From the NCBI RefSeq assembly GCF_008831285.2, contig NC_045141.1:9475353-9539352 (forward strand): a DNA stretch of 64,000 nucleotides. Direction: 5' to 3'. Under the pieces are notes generated by a model. That model had not been told where the DNA came from. It made no database searches and saw only the letters and a program-made list of their open reading frames with translations. Shown here piece after piece: positions 1 to 10,997 of this stretch. The position numbers were made by a program, and so were the translations under genes. This stretch comes from Nymphaea colorata (lineage: Eukaryota > Streptophyta > Magnoliopsida > Nymphaeales > Nymphaeaceae). The first letter of the stretch is position 1; every line of letters starts with the position of its first letter.

Positions 1-2631
1 AAAATTGATAAAGTTCTTGACAATAACCTTATTTGCTTCTATTGTAAATGCAAAATTTTCTATGTATACATCATTTACCAGCTATACTGCTAAAGGCCTC
101 AAACTCAAGTAATTGTGCTACTATGCTTAGTCCCATAGGATAATCTTGCAAAGCAAAATGCTTCTGACCATTGTGCGGGTGGTTAAAGAAGCACTCATTT
201 GGCAAAGAAGTCGTTAGTATCTGAATCCATTTCTTGGAAAATGCAGCTTCTGCCTGCAGTCACTTATACTTAAAACCATAATCTGGCTAGAGGTTGATTA
301 GTCTGGTTCCAGTAAAAGACATGTGCATCATAAAAAGCTTCAATGATTGCAGAAAAGTTCAGGATCAAGGCCAAAAGTTCCCGACCAGCATATTTTGACA
401 TTGTTGCTTTATGATTTTAAACCACGGCTTGCATTGAAAAGATATTTATTACAACTTTATAAATGTCTTACTTCCTTTATTGTACATGATCCATAACTTT
501 TGTTATGGATAGTCTGCTAATGTAAAACTATGTCTATAGCTTCATCCAAAAAATTAAGCCACTCTGTAATGCTGAAGATTAGGGCATTTTTCATATATGT
601 TGACTACCCCAGAGGGAAGAAGTCAAAATAACCTTGACTAGGTATAATTTTGGAAAACGGGGTTCAGACCTAGGTTGGGCACAAATTTACTAGGCTCAAC
701 TTGAGTGTTGTCTTGTAAAACCCTAACTTAGTGAGAAATTGAAGTAGGATGCACTTGGGCTCAAGACTACAAGGTTCATGTGAAAGCATATAAAATGTTA
801 ACTTAGGTTCATGTGACTCCTAAGTTAGGTTTTATGGAAAATACATGTATGGTGTTAAATGATCAAAATATCATTGTGTGTGATTTTGGAACAAAATTGG
901 TCCAACATGGAGACTAGTTTGAAGCAAGGTTCTAGAAATCAAAGAAAATCATAAACCAAGGTATATGTGGCCTTTACCCTATGTTTATGCAGAAGAATAT
1001 GACTAAAAAAAATAACTGTTTTTCCCATGTCTATATTTCCGGAGTTCTGGATGAGTTTTTTAATCTGACTGAACTAACCTACGGGTCTTAGATTGGCTCT
1101 GATTAAAATGTTGCTAACAAATTCCACTCATATTGCTCTAAAAATAAAACATTAATTTTTACCAAGTCACAAATGTCATGTTTATAAAGTAAAATCGAGG
1201 AGGGCCATAAAAATCTGTTTTTTATTAGAATTTTCACAGGTGGAGCTAAGGGAGCTTGGACAAGTTACTTACCTGTAAGGATATGCTAAAAGAAAATTGA
1301 TTCAATTTTGCTAAATTGTGCTTGACAATAATTTATAGAGTGTAGCAAATACGGGAATGAGCTTCATGGCCTTCAAAACTAAATTGAGTCCAAACCGAGA
1401 CGAATAAAGTTGAACCAAACAAAAAGAAGATTGATTTATACATGACAAATGTGATCCTATCTTGGTTTCAGTTCACTCTGTTGGGTTGAGCTCAATTCTA
1501 GCTTAAACCTTTGAAAATGGGAGAGAGAAAGAGCTCAGAATTGAATTGAACTCAAACTGGGATGAATGTACTAAAACTGAACTATGAGAAACTTGATTTC
1601 TACATGATAAGCATGGTCCTACCTCCATTTCAAATCACCCCTAGTGGGTTGAGTTCAAATCCATCTCAAATCCCTGAAAATAAGAGAGGGAAAGACCTAG
1701 TGGCAATCTGCAAGTTAGTATAAGACTGAAACTTGGGCAGGCTAGCTCAATGTTAGTGAATAAAACTTTCTCTCCATTAAGGTAACTTGTTTTGGACTTG
1801 GTTGAGCTAAAGATCACAGTTTTAAATTCTAGTGATCTAATTTAAATTGCCGGGTTGCTGATTCAGGCTAGGATAACCCTAGTGAGCTGCCTTTAAGTAC
1901 TCCTAAGGTCATGTAAAGGTGAGAAAAGGCATAATTACTTAAATGTTAGGTAATTATAAAAAATCTGGGAAAAATCCATACATTTTAGGTCATAAATACA
2001 AGATATTGGAGCAAAACGGTAATTTTCAACTTGGGTAGGTTGAGCGATATGGGTTTAGGTGATTAATGCTAGAATGAAATGTGCTTGTTTGGTCCAGAAA
2101 TAAATTCTTGAGGTTTGACATCTCAAGGTGAAAGGTAAAATGATCATTTTAGAGTTGTAAAATTTTGGGTGTTCATATACATGAGGACATAGAAGATGAA
2201 GTTTTATGAAGTAATGAATATACACAGATGTTCAATGATGCTAGACAATAATTAACACTAAATACGAGAAATTCTCGAAGTTGTCTTTTATTATTCAATT
2301 ATGTCACATAAAGCATCGGTATAGATGAAGTAATAAATCATCTTTGATATGCTATTACAATTATTAGAAGAAGCATTTTCAAATGGCATGTAAATACCAA
2401 AGTCATATTATGAAAGGAAAAACGTTATTAAGCATCGGGTATGACTTGTGAAAAGACAAATGCATGTCCTTAGAATTGTTTGTTGTTTGTGGTGCTTCAA
2501 GATATTGAGAAGATACATAATAAAGAAGTAATACTACTGATGAAAAATAAAAAAAATTTGAAAGATAAAACCAACACATTGTATCATTTTCTCGTCATTG
2601 TATGACTGTTTTGGCTTGCTTTTTGTCGACA
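1..2631. other. AT-rich non-coding region, no gene recognised
   Basis: No long reading frame or recognisable domain was found on either strand. The sequence is AT-rich, with scattered degenerate phrases resembling 'aacctaggtt' and 'gggttgagctcaa' that recur near 56,000, 59,800 and 63,700, which suggests old decayed repeats. It may be intron or upstream sequence of the candidate plus-strand exons near 3266. Confidence 0.5.
1381..1695. repeat. Degenerate tandem duplication, period about 160 bp
   Basis: Two diverged head-to-tail copies begin near 1381 and 1543. Both run through the same ordered landmarks: a 'caaac(c/t)g(a/g)ga(c/t)gaat' start, a 'gat(t)tatacatga(c/t)aa' block, 'gtgggttgag(c/t)tcaa' and a 'gagagagaaag' end. 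Divergence is high, so the duplication is old. No coding potential was seen. Confidence 0.5.
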
Positions 2632-3265
2632 GGTTCAGCTGTTATCAATAGCAAGGATTCATACTTATCTTTCTTCAATCAGTGCATCTCCATATACTTA
2701 TAAGATGAGCGTTAAAGAAAGCAAGATAATAGGAGTTCAAGGTTATTCACCCCTTGCGGTCCTTTCTCTTCACCTGGAGTATTTCTTGATTCCATTCGAT
2801 TTCTTTCTCCTTCTCTTCTCTATATTCTGCATTTAATGATGACTGATCCTTTGTATCTCACCATGAGAATGAGAGTGAAATAAAATTGCCACCATGCTAT
2901 AGTAGATATAATATAGATTTATATTTATGTTTTCACTTTTCAGTATTATCAGTTCAAATCTTCAAACAAGTTTTTCATGAGTTTGTTTGTGATGTGAGCT
3001 GCTTTTGTTGATGTCCTATAGGTTGTGTGGTTTTATTGGTGATTTATTTTAATAGTTGTTTTAAGTAAACCTACCTACTGGCATTGCATACCGTAACAAC
3101 CCTGGCACATTTTTGTTGAAATACATGTCTAAGATGAACTGGAGTTAAGCAGGGACCTCCCTTTTGTTGCTATAGCTATCTATGCTGGTGATTTTAGGAA
3201 GAAGCTTATTTTTCATTTTAATTTGTAAATGAAAATTTTAACACTGTTAATTTTTTTGGGGGCAG

Positions 3266-3356
3266 GGGACAAAGATGTGGAGACCACACAAGGGCTTCAT
3301 ATGGTGCATATGCATACAGGGACTAACCAGTTTGAAGTCGTCAACCGGGCTGTGAA
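3266..3356 (+). other. Candidate coding exon of an unrecognised plus-strand gene
   Basis: A polypyrimidine stretch ending in AG at 3264-3265 precedes an open 91-base segment. It reads DKDVETTQGLHMVHMHTG and then TNQFEVVNRAVK, and runs directly into a consensus GTAAG donor at 3357. I do not recognise the protein. If it is spliced to the AG at 9768-9769, the frame continues KVIFVMIF and stops at 9794; that would put the whole copia insertion (3395..8859) inside one intron. A weaker upstream candidate exon lies at about 2633-2742. The call rests on splice-like boundaries and a plausible protein, not on homology. Confidence 0.3.
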
Positions 3357-3394
3357 GTAAGATCCATGATTTATGTGTTGTTATTACTAGTTTC

Positions 3395-3451
3395 TGATAG
3401 AAATGTAGCACCAATATCTGTAACCCGAAAACAGCACTCACGCAGGAAGAT

Positions 3452-3500
<49 letters not shown>

Positions 3501-3858
3501 ACAAGAAGAAACTGAGGAGAAGAAGCCGTAGCCAAAATGGTTTGCACGGCCTCTATTTATAATCCCATTTCCAGAATTCTAAGAGTCTCCAATCGTAGAA
3601 TCCTAGGAGATTTCACAAGCTCCAAGGACATTAATTACATCATAGAAACCTAAAAGACTTCACATATTACAAGGATATTAACTACAACATAGAATCCTAG
3701 GAGACTTCCCATATAACAAGGATATTAACTACAACATAGAATCCTAGGAGACTCTTCACATGTTACAAGGACATTAAATATTTTAACACATTCTACAAGG
3801 AGGTAGAATCCTAAGAGACTCCTCTTCAACGTGCTGGTGAAGGATTTATATTTTAACA
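3395..3858 (-). repeat. 3' LTR of the young copia element
   Basis: This 464-bp LTR matches 8394..8859 except for a GA run of 37 instead of 39 bases (3458..3494). On the minus strand it starts TGTTAAAATATAAATCC and ends TTTCTATCA. A TATA box (TATAAATAG on the minus strand, 3553..3561) sits in the middle. The U3 part holds degenerate tandem copies of about 47 bp; two near-identical ones start at 3670 and 3717. Confidence 0.96.
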
Positions 3859-6800
3859 CCCTCCCTCAAGTTGTACATGGTTTTGCACCATGTACAACTT
3901 GCCTTTTAAAAACCAGAATCGTTCCTTTGTTAATCCTTTTGTAAATAAGTCTGCAACTTGTTCATCTGTACGAACATAAATAGGCTGAATCTCCTTGTCT
4001 TCCACCTTTTGTCTAACAAAGTGTTGATCAATCTCAATGTGCTTTGTTCGACCATGTTGTACGGGATTAAAGGCAATGTTAATAGCGTTTTGATTATCGC
4101 ACATTAACATTGATGTTTTAATCTTTTCTCCAATGTCTTCTAGCAAATGTCTAACCCATGTAACTTCAGCAGTACCTGCAGCCATGCATCTGTATTCAGC
4201 TTCAGTGCTGGATCTTGCTACTGCCTTTTGCTTTCGACAACTCCAAGACACAAGATTACGTCCAATGAAAATACAAAAACCAGAAATGGACTTTCTTTGA
4301 TCGGGATCTCCAGCCCAATCTGCATCTGTGAATGTCATAAGTTGATGTCCAGTAGTTATATTTTCACTCTTACCATAAACTAAGCCATCTCCTGCTGTCC
4401 CTTTAAGATATCTTAATATTCTTTTGACAGCATCCATGTGAGTATCTCTAGGTGCATGCATAAATTGGGATACTTGATTCACAGCATATATAATATCTGG
4501 TCTAGTAAATGTAAGATATTGAAGTGCCCCAACAATACTTCGATATTGCGTAGGATCTTCATATAACTCCCCATCTTGAGCACTTAGTCTTTGATTTAGA
4601 ACACTAGGAGTTCCAACAGGCTTACAATCAGACATACCTGACTTTTTCAACAGATCCAACGTGTATTTCTGTTGTGTCAATGTGAGGCGATTATTGTGCC
4701 TATCAATCTCCACTCCAAGAAAGAATCGTAAATCACCAAGCTCTTTCATTTTGAAGTTTTGCATCATCAAAACTTTAGCTTCTTCTATGTGTTTTTCTGA
4801 ATTGCCTATGATAACAATATCATCAACATATATAAGAAGTAAAGTAAATATGTTTTCCTTTCGATAAATGAAAAGAGAGTGATCTAGAGGACATCTCCGA
4901 AAACCACATTCTTGAATCTTGCAAGAGAAACTGTCAAACCACGAACGTGAGGCCTGTTTAAGTCCATAAATAGATTTTCTTAGTTTGCAAACCCATGCAT
5001 GAGAGTCTCCTTTCGTGTATCCTGGAGGTTGTTCCATATATACTTCCTCCCTTAAATCACCATGAAGAAAAGCATTCTTCACGTCCATTTGATGTAGTCT
5101 CCATCCATATTCAACTGCCAATGATATAATCACGCGAATTGTTCCCATTTTGATCACAGGGCTGAATGTCTCATCATAATCTTCTCCATATTGTTGTGTA
5201 AACCCTTTTGCTACTAACCTTACTTTGTGTCTTTCTATGCTGCCGTCAGGTTTGTATTTAATTTTGTATACCCATTTGGAGCCCACTACGTTCTTTTCGT
5301 GTGGCCTTGGAACGATCTCCCATGTTCCACATTCATGCAAGGCATCCATTTCTTCTTTCATAGCCTTTCTCCAATGATGTGATTTTGATGCTTGATCAAA
5401 TGAAGTAGGTTCTTCCTCCTTGCCAACTTTTGCCATGAATAACTGAAAATCAAGTGATAAAGAATCATAGCTAACCCACCTGTGAATGGGATGACGAATG
5501 CGTTGGGATCTTCTAAGGTGGGGCATGTTGTCTTCTTCACTGTGAGCATCTCTGTCCCTTAGTCGTCGACTGTAGATAAGGCCCGAATACCGATGTGCAT
5601 CGTTGCTCTGTTCTTCATTATTGTTTTCGTGATGACTTGATGACTGTGTTGGATCTTCTTGATTTTCACTTTGAGCCATATCCGATGGTTGTATTGCTCT
5701 CTCTGAATCTTCACTTTGAGGCACATCATTTTCTATAACAGGATCTGCATTGAATAACTGTGTACTGGTCCAGGGATCATAAGATTCAATGGTCATAGGC
5801 ATTTCATTTGTATTATCAAAACTATGTTCATCAAAAATGACATTTCTTGAAGTTTTGATACGTTTAGTTGTTGGATCATAGCATCGAAAACCTTTATATT
5901 CATCAGCATATCCAACGAATCTACATTGAATAGCTTTGTCTTGAAACTTGTTCCTCAAGGCAGCATCAACGTGAACATAGCATACACAACAAAAAACCTT
6001 CAAGTTCTTGTAATCAGGTTGTTTGCCTAAGAGTGTAAAATATGGCGATTTAGACATCAAGAGTGTCATAGGCAAACAATTTATTATGTATACAGCAGTA
6101 TGGAAGGCTTCAGTCCACAAGGAAATGGGCACATTAGTATCATGCATCATGCTCATGGCGCTTTCAACTATATGTCGATGTTTTCGCTCAACTACACCAT
6201 TTTGTTGTGGTGTGTAAGGGCAGGAAATTTGTCTAGTTATCCCTTTTTCACGTAGAAATTCAATAAAATCAAGCGAGGAATATTCTCCCCCTCCATCACA
6301 TTGAAAATGCACCACATTGGATGAAAATTTAGTTTGAATCATGGCATAGAAGTTTCGAAATATGTGAGGTACTTCTGATTTGTGTTTCATGAAGTAAATC
6401 CAGGTGAAACGTGAGTAAGAGTCAATGAATAAGACATAATATCTTGACCCAGACATGGAATCAATAGGGGCTGGCCCCCATACATCAGAAAAAATAGTTT
6501 CAAAAGGTTTGGAAGCCCTTTGATTTATATTATGGAAAGGTAAAACATGACTCTTACAAAGTCCACAACTTGAACATTTTTTGACACTTGAAGTAAGAGG
6601 TAAACTTGATCTTGGAATGAGACTATCTGTGACAAGTTTTTCAATGAAATGTCGACCACAGTGTCCTAGCCGACTATGCCACAAATCAAACTCCAAAAAT
6701 TGGTTAGGGCCCCTTACTTTTGATTGAAAATGGCAAGAACTTGGCACTGATGACGCATTATGAGAAAGAGAAAATGTCTTCAATCCTATATCAAAAGTGG

Positions 6801-8172
6801 ATGAATCCTTGGGTAGACATTCCTTGAGGACGTACATATTCCCTTGACGCTCCCCTCTAGCGAACATTTTCTTCGTTTGGAGGTCCTTGACATAGACAGA
6901 AGAAGGTGTGAATTCAACAGAAGAGCTTGTATCATCAATGAGTTTAGAAATGGATATGATGTTCTTTTTGATATTGGGAGCAAGAACAACATTAGACAGT
7001 GATAGAGACGAGGATGACAATGGAATATGTGCATTTCCAATATGTGTAATAGGATGAGATTTTCCATCACCTGTTATAATGCAACTTCTACCGTAATGAG
7101 GGGATAAGTTAGTCAATTTACCTGCATTTCCTGTCACATGGGTAGCTGCACCTGAATCCAAGAACCATTCTCCCTGCTCATTTTGCTTTATAGTCATCTT
7201 TGAGAATGCGGCCATCAATAGCTGTTGCATATCTTCAGCGGTGGATTTAGAACTTTGTCCTCCTTGTTTATAATCATGTCTTACCCCTTTGTTTTTATTT
7301 TGAGGATTAAACCAACATTGTGCCTTCATGTGTCCTTTCTTGTTGCACTGAAAACAAATTGGTATTTTTCTTGAAGTATCCAAAGGAGACATACCTTGGT
7401 TATGTGGTGTTGGTAGAATGCCACGACCACCATGGTTGGAGTTCCCATGGCTCTTACCAAACTTTACATTCATAGCCAACACATTTTGGGAGTTCCCTTG
7501 ATCAGTCCTTTCAATGACTCTTTTCATATTCATTTCATGTTGGAGAAGTTTACCTTGTAGTTCGTTGAAGGAAGGCAGAACAGGAAGGACCTCAAGAGCT
7601 GTAATAAAAGCATGATAATCATGCCCAAGTCCATTCAAGGTTTGCTGCACCTTTTCCTTATCAGAAATGTTATTCCCTGAGGCAGCAAGTTGGTCTGCGA
7701 CGGCCTTAATACGCCCCAAATAATCCATGATAGACGTTGAACCTTTGCTCAAATTCTGAAATTCTTTCTTTAAGTACATAATTCGAGCTTCTGATATTTG
7801 GGAAAAGGTATCAGCAAGGGTTTCCCATAATTCTTCTGCAGTACAATCATCAGAAACTGAAAGTAACACTTGTTGAGATAAAGTGGACAAAATATACGCA
7901 ACCAGACTTTGATCACGTCTCATCCACATAGCATGTTCAGGATTGTTGTCTTCATGAACAGCAATAACTTCTCCTGCCTCATTTTTTATTTCCTGTAAGA
8001 CGGATATTGGTGGAGCCTTTGTTGAACCATCGAGATGTCCAAAGAGGCCTTGACTTCTTATGAAAGGCATGATTTGCCTTTTCCAGATCAGATAATTCTC
8101 ATGGTTGAGTTTTTCGGTAATAAGGTGAGGAAGAAAACTTGAGGACATGCTAGAATGCGAAAAGTTTTCCAT
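3853..8172 (-). CDS. Copia gag-pol polyprotein, intact
   Basis: This encodes the retrotransposon polyprotein of about 1,439 residues, uninterrupted. Gag (UBN2-type) occupies roughly the first 250 residues. A zinc knuckle of pattern CX2CX4HX4C lies at 273-286 and the aspartic protease DSG at about 339. A GAG-pre-integrase HxxLGH...CxxC region follows. The integrase catalytic triad is D563, D626 and E662, with 35 residues between D626 and E662. Reverse transcriptase carries YVDD at 1115-1118, and RNase H has TDADWAG near 1280. I chose the ATG at 8172 (MENFSHSS) because UBN2-type Gag similarity begins there. The frame stays open upstream to an ATG at 8271, but those 33 residues are hydrophobic and look like translated leader. 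No catalytic residue is missing, so the product could be functional. Confidence 0.95.
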   Translation of the reverse strand: MENFSHSSMSSSFLPHLITEKLNHENYLIWKRQIMPFIRSQGLFGHLDGSTKAPPISVLQEIKNEAGEVIAVHEDNNPEHAMWMRRDQSLVAYILSTLSQQVLLSVSDDCTAEELWETLADTFSQISEARIMYLKKEFQNLSKGSTSIMDYLGRIKAVADQLAASGNNISDKEKVQQTLNGLGHDYHAFITALEVLPVLPSFNELQGKLLQHEMNMKRVIERTDQGNSQNVLAMNVKFGKSHGNSNHGGRGILPTPHNQGMSPLDTSRKIPICFQCNKKGHMKAQCWFNPQNKNKGVRHDYKQGGQSSKSTAEDMQQLLMAAFSKMTIKQNEQGEWFLDSGAATHVTGNAGKLTNLSPHYGRSCIITGDGKSHPITHIGNAHIPLSSSSLSLSNVVLAPNIKKNIISISKLIDDTSSSVEFTPSSVYVKDLQTKKMFARGERQGNMYVLKECLPKDSSTFDIGLKTFSLSHNASSVPSSCHFQSKVRGPNQFLEFDLWHSRLGHCGRHFIEKLVTDSLIPRSSLPLTSSVKKCSSCGLCKSHVLPFHNINQRASKPFETIFSDVWGPAPIDSMSGSRYYVLFIDSYSRFTWIYFMKHKSEVPHIFRNFYAMIQTKFSSNVVHFQCDGGGEYSSLDFIEFLREKGITRQISCPYTPQQNGVVERKHRHIVESAMSMMHDTNVPISLWTEAFHTAVYIINCLPMTLLMSKSPYFTLLGKQPDYKNLKVFCCVCYVHVDAALRNKFQDKAIQCRFVGYADEYKGFRCYDPTTKRIKTSRNVIFDEHSFDNTNEMPMTIESYDPWTSTQLFNADPVIENDVPQSEDSERAIQPSDMAQSENQEDPTQSSSHHENNNEEQSNDAHRYSGLIYSRRLRDRDAHSEEDNMPHLRRSQRIRHPIHRWVSYDSLSLDFQLFMAKVGKEEEPTSFDQASKSHHWRKAMKEEMDALHECGTWEIVPRPHEKNVVGSKWVYKIKYKPDGSIERHKVRLVAKGFTQQYGEDYDETFSPVIKMGTIRVIISLAVEYGWRLHQMDVKNAFLHGDLREEVYMEQPPGYTKGDSHAWVCKLRKSIYGLKQASRSWFDSFSCKIQECGFRRCPLDHSLFIYRKENIFTLLLIYVDDIVIIGNSEKHIEEAKVLMMQNFKMKELGDLRFFLGVEIDRHNNRLTLTQQKYTLDLLKKSGMSDCKPVGTPSVLNQRLSAQDGELYEDPTQYRSIVGALQYLTFTRPDIIYAVNQVSQFMHAPRDTHMDAVKRILRYLKGTAGDGLVYGKSENITTGHQLMTFTDADWAGDPDQRKSISGFCIFIGRNLVSWSCRKQKAVARSSTEAEYRCMAAGTAEVTWVRHLLEDIGEKIKTSMLMCDNQNAINIAFNPVQHGRTKHIEIDQHFVRQKVEDKEIQPIYVRTDEQVADLFTKGLTKERFWFLKGKLYMVQNHVQLEGGC
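3859..3867 (-). other. Polypurine tract of the young copia element
   Basis: On the minus strand GAGGGAGGG lies immediately before the 3' LTR, where plus-strand DNA synthesis is primed. It doubles as the last codons of pol (LEGGC), and the stop codon is completed only by the first bases of the LTR (TGTTAA). Confidence 0.85.
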
Positions 8173-8381
8173 GACAGCAGAAAGGAATGGTATATAGGTA
8201 GAAGATGAGAGGGAAATAAGACACGATATAACAAGATGTGTCCTTGGGTAAGCAAGAAGAAAAAGGAACAAGAATTGCGCAAGAGAAAAGTAAATTCAGG
8301 ATAGAGACAAGATGAGAAAAGAGTTCTAACCAGATCAGACCTGTTTGGGCATTTCGTTTGGTAGAGATAACGTAACCTGGT

Positions 8382-8393
8382 GCTCTGATACCA
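8382..8393 (-). other. Primer binding site (initiator tRNA-Met)
   Basis: On the minus strand TGGTATCAGAGC begins directly after the 5' LTR end. This is the usual plant copia site complementary to the 3' end of initiator tRNA-Met, where minus-strand DNA synthesis starts. Confidence 0.92.
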
Positions 8394-8450
8394 TGATAGA
8401 AATGTAGCACCAATATCTGTAACCCGAAAACAGCACTCACGCAGGAAGAT

Positions 8451-8501
<51 letters not shown>

Positions 8502-8859
8502 ACAAGAAGAAACTGAGGAGAAGAAGCCGTAGCCAAAATGGTTTGCACGGCCTCTATTTATAATCCCATTTCCAGAATTCTAAGAGTCTCCAATCGTAGA
8601 ATCCTAGGAGATTTCACAAGCTCCAAGGACATTAATTACATCATAGAAACCTAAAAGACTTCACATATTACAAGGATATTAACTACAACATAGAATCCTA
8701 GGAGACTTCCCATATAACAAGGATATTAACTACAACATAGAATCCTAGGAGACTCTTCACATGTTACAAGGACATTAAATATTTTAACACATTCTACAAG
8801 GAGGTAGAATCCTAAGAGACTCCTCTTCAACGTGCTGGTGAAGGATTTATATTTTAACA
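8394..8859 (-). repeat. 5' LTR of the young copia element
   Basis: This 466-bp LTR carries the promoter of the element. The TATA box on the minus strand lies at 8553..8561. A GA run of 39 bases (8457..8495) lies downstream of it in the transcribed part. The rest appears identical to the other LTR. Confidence 0.96.
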
Positions 8860-8864
8860 GTTTC

Positions 8865-9769
8865 TCTTGCTTTTTGTTCGTTTGATGATGTATCTTGTTG
8901 GGAAATTGACCAAAAGTCTCTGATATGATTGTACTTCAAGTTTGCATGGTCGCTATTTCTTGGATAAATAATATAGTTCAAGAAAGTGAATATCGAATGA
9001 AGTTCATGCCTTTTTCATACTTTGCTCTCAAAATTAGTGATATGGCTTTCATGTTTTTGAGTTCAACAATTTGGAACAGTTATGGCTTATAATGTAGTGG
9101 GGGACATGAAAAGCAATGAGGGACATGAAAACTTTGGGAACAAATGAACGTGAACATGAATGAAGCATCTATTCATATATGCATTGTATATAGCCGCTCT
9201 CCATCCATTTGACATAGATTATGTTTATATTTCTGGTAGAGAAACTTGTATTGTCTTTGTATTATTGACCTGTACATCCCTGTGTGGTGAATGTGGTTTC
9301 TGTACAACATGCTGACTAAGAATCATCATATACAATCACACTTATTTATGAATAATAAAGCAATTTTGAATCTTGAATATGCTTGACTAGATTTTAGGTA
9401 TTGATCGATTCTCACTAAAACCTGTTTATGTACCACAATTAGCTGCTCTAAGTTTGATTTCTGCAAAATCAATCATGTATAAGAGTAGAGCATGTCACCA
9501 TGCACATCTTGCTTAGCCTCCTGCTCTCTCTCGGCTTTCTGCTATCTCCAAAATGAGAGTTAATGTCGAAAGAGGTGGAATAGATGACCATAATGTTTAC
9601 GTCTTCATATTGTTGGTTGCCATTAATTTGCTGTAGCAGTAAAAAACATTAATTGTCTGAAAGTTTGACTCATTAAAAGTAAGTATTTCATTACATATTT
9701 TGGTTTCAAATGATATAAATGTGCATTGATCTCAATGGTCAGCATTCATTGTTGTTGTTTTGTTTGCAG
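8865..9769. other. AT-rich non-coding region, no gene recognised
   Basis: No reading frame with recognisable protein similarity was found. It ends with a good 3' splice-site-like stretch (TTGTTTTGTTTGCAG ending at 9769). That fits intron sequence of the same candidate gene as the segment at 3266, but does not prove it. Confidence 0.4.
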
Positions 9770-10079
9770 GGTCATATTTGTAATGATATTTTAGGTGTAT
9801 GACTAGTGGGAAACCAGACTTTGATCAACAGGAAATATGCAGATTCCACGTAGGTAAGACTAATTTGCTTAAAGATGCAAAAAAAGATGGAGGAGCAATA
9901 CAAAAGAAGCTGAAATTGATCCACTTGTGGAAATTATGCAAAAGGAACCTGAATCTGATGACACTAAAAAGTATCCTCTTGTGGAATCCGTAGAGATTTT
10001 TCTTGATAACTTGGATATTGATGTTTTCAAATATGAAAACGAAGATACAGATGCATGCATTGGGAACCATTCCTTTTGA
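9770..10079 (+). pseudogene. Candidate terminal exon or gene fragment, unrecognised
   Basis: After the acceptor at 9768-9769 there are two overlapping plus-strand frames. The first starts at the ATG at 9799 (MTSGKPDFDQQEICRFHVGK). The second runs 9873..10079 and gives an acidic tail that includes EAEIDPLVEIMQKEPE and later ENEDTDACIGNHSF before a stop. Joining them needs one frameshift in the A-rich tract near 9905, so this could be a decayed exon. Alternatively 9770..9794 closes the upstream candidate gene (KVIFVMIF stop) and the rest is 3' UTR. I do not recognise the protein. Confidence 0.25.
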
Positions 10080-10932
10080 AGGTATTGCTGTTTCTGACTG
10101 TTATTTCTAGTGTAGTATGATGAAAGATGGCCACCAACTCAGTGGGAGTATATTTCATAATAGAACATGGCAATTGTTATTTCGTAGGTTTAATGTGGAA
10201 GACAGATCCAATGTGTATTTATTTCATACATGGGCAAAGAAGTAATCATTTCATGACCCAGAACGGTTACTTGACAAAGTAATATCTTCATTTCCATTAC
10301 AGAATACATAATTGTGATTCATTTTTAGTGCAGATAAAGGGCATGATGTGGGCTCTATTTCATGGTCTGTTCTTTTGTTTACCTGATGAACATGTTTGCA
10401 ATAGTGGGACAAAGACATTCTCCTTATTGTGAAACTTTCTCTCAAATTTGTGGAATATTTTGTTTCTCAGTGGACTATTATGTGCAATTGCGTACCTTTG
10501 TGTGATTAATACGTGTATATACTATATACATTTACCAGGTTTTTATTTATCTTGTATTTTTCTATTTTGTTTCTTTTTTGTAATTTTTCCTTTTGGCTGC
10601 AGCTGTTCTACTTCTAGCCTTTAGAAGCATCTGAAGGCTACATTCATAGCTCTTGAAAGCTTTTTGTCTACCAAAACCGATCCTCCTTGAAATTTATATG
10701 AGTATGCCTTTTTCTATTGTTGCTTCTTTAAAGCTTAGTTCGTAAATTATGCTTGATGCTATTTTTTTTTGTGTTTTCATGTAGAATCTGTGAGATCTGT
10801 CCTTAACATGAGTGCTTCTTTTCTTGTGAGTTATGAGCCGTCTGATATAATTTTTCATCTTTGTCGGTATTAATTTTCCTTTTCTTGGCCAAAAGCATCA
10901 TCCACTATCATCCAAGTTGTGCAAATTTAGAG

Positions 10933-10997
<65 letters not shown>

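Larger units (their letters stand above)
3395..8859 (-). mobile_element. Young, apparently complete Ty1/copia LTR retrotransposon
   Basis: This 5,465-bp element lies on the minus strand. Its LTRs (3395..3858 and 8394..8859) end in TG...CA. They differ, as read, only by one GA dinucleotide in a GA run. The flanking 5-bp target duplication is GTTTC (3390-3394 and 8860-8864). A primer binding site TGGTATCAGAGC, matching initiator tRNA-Met, abuts the 5' LTR (8382..8393), and a polypurine tract abuts the 3' LTR (3859..3867). Between them lies one uninterrupted gag-pol frame in the copia order protease, integrase, reverse transcriptase, RNase H. Near-identical LTRs and an open frame indicate a very recent insertion, possibly still mobile. 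It may sit in an intron of a plus-strand gene. Confidence 0.97.

Noticed and set aside
2633-2742. Upstream exon reading VQLLSIARIHTYLSS... between AG and GT
   Set aside because: The open segment is short, the donor is weak (GTTATT) and no family is recognised, so it is mentioned only as a possible companion of the 3266 exon.
6023-7070. Short open frames on both strands inside the young copia
   Set aside because: They are shadows of the single long gag-pol frame.
8173-8271. 33-residue N-terminal extension of the young copia polyprotein, possibly a signal peptide
   Set aside because: Although hydrophobic, Gag similarity starts at the second methionine (MENFSHSS) and the upstream part is more simply untranslated leader in an open frame.
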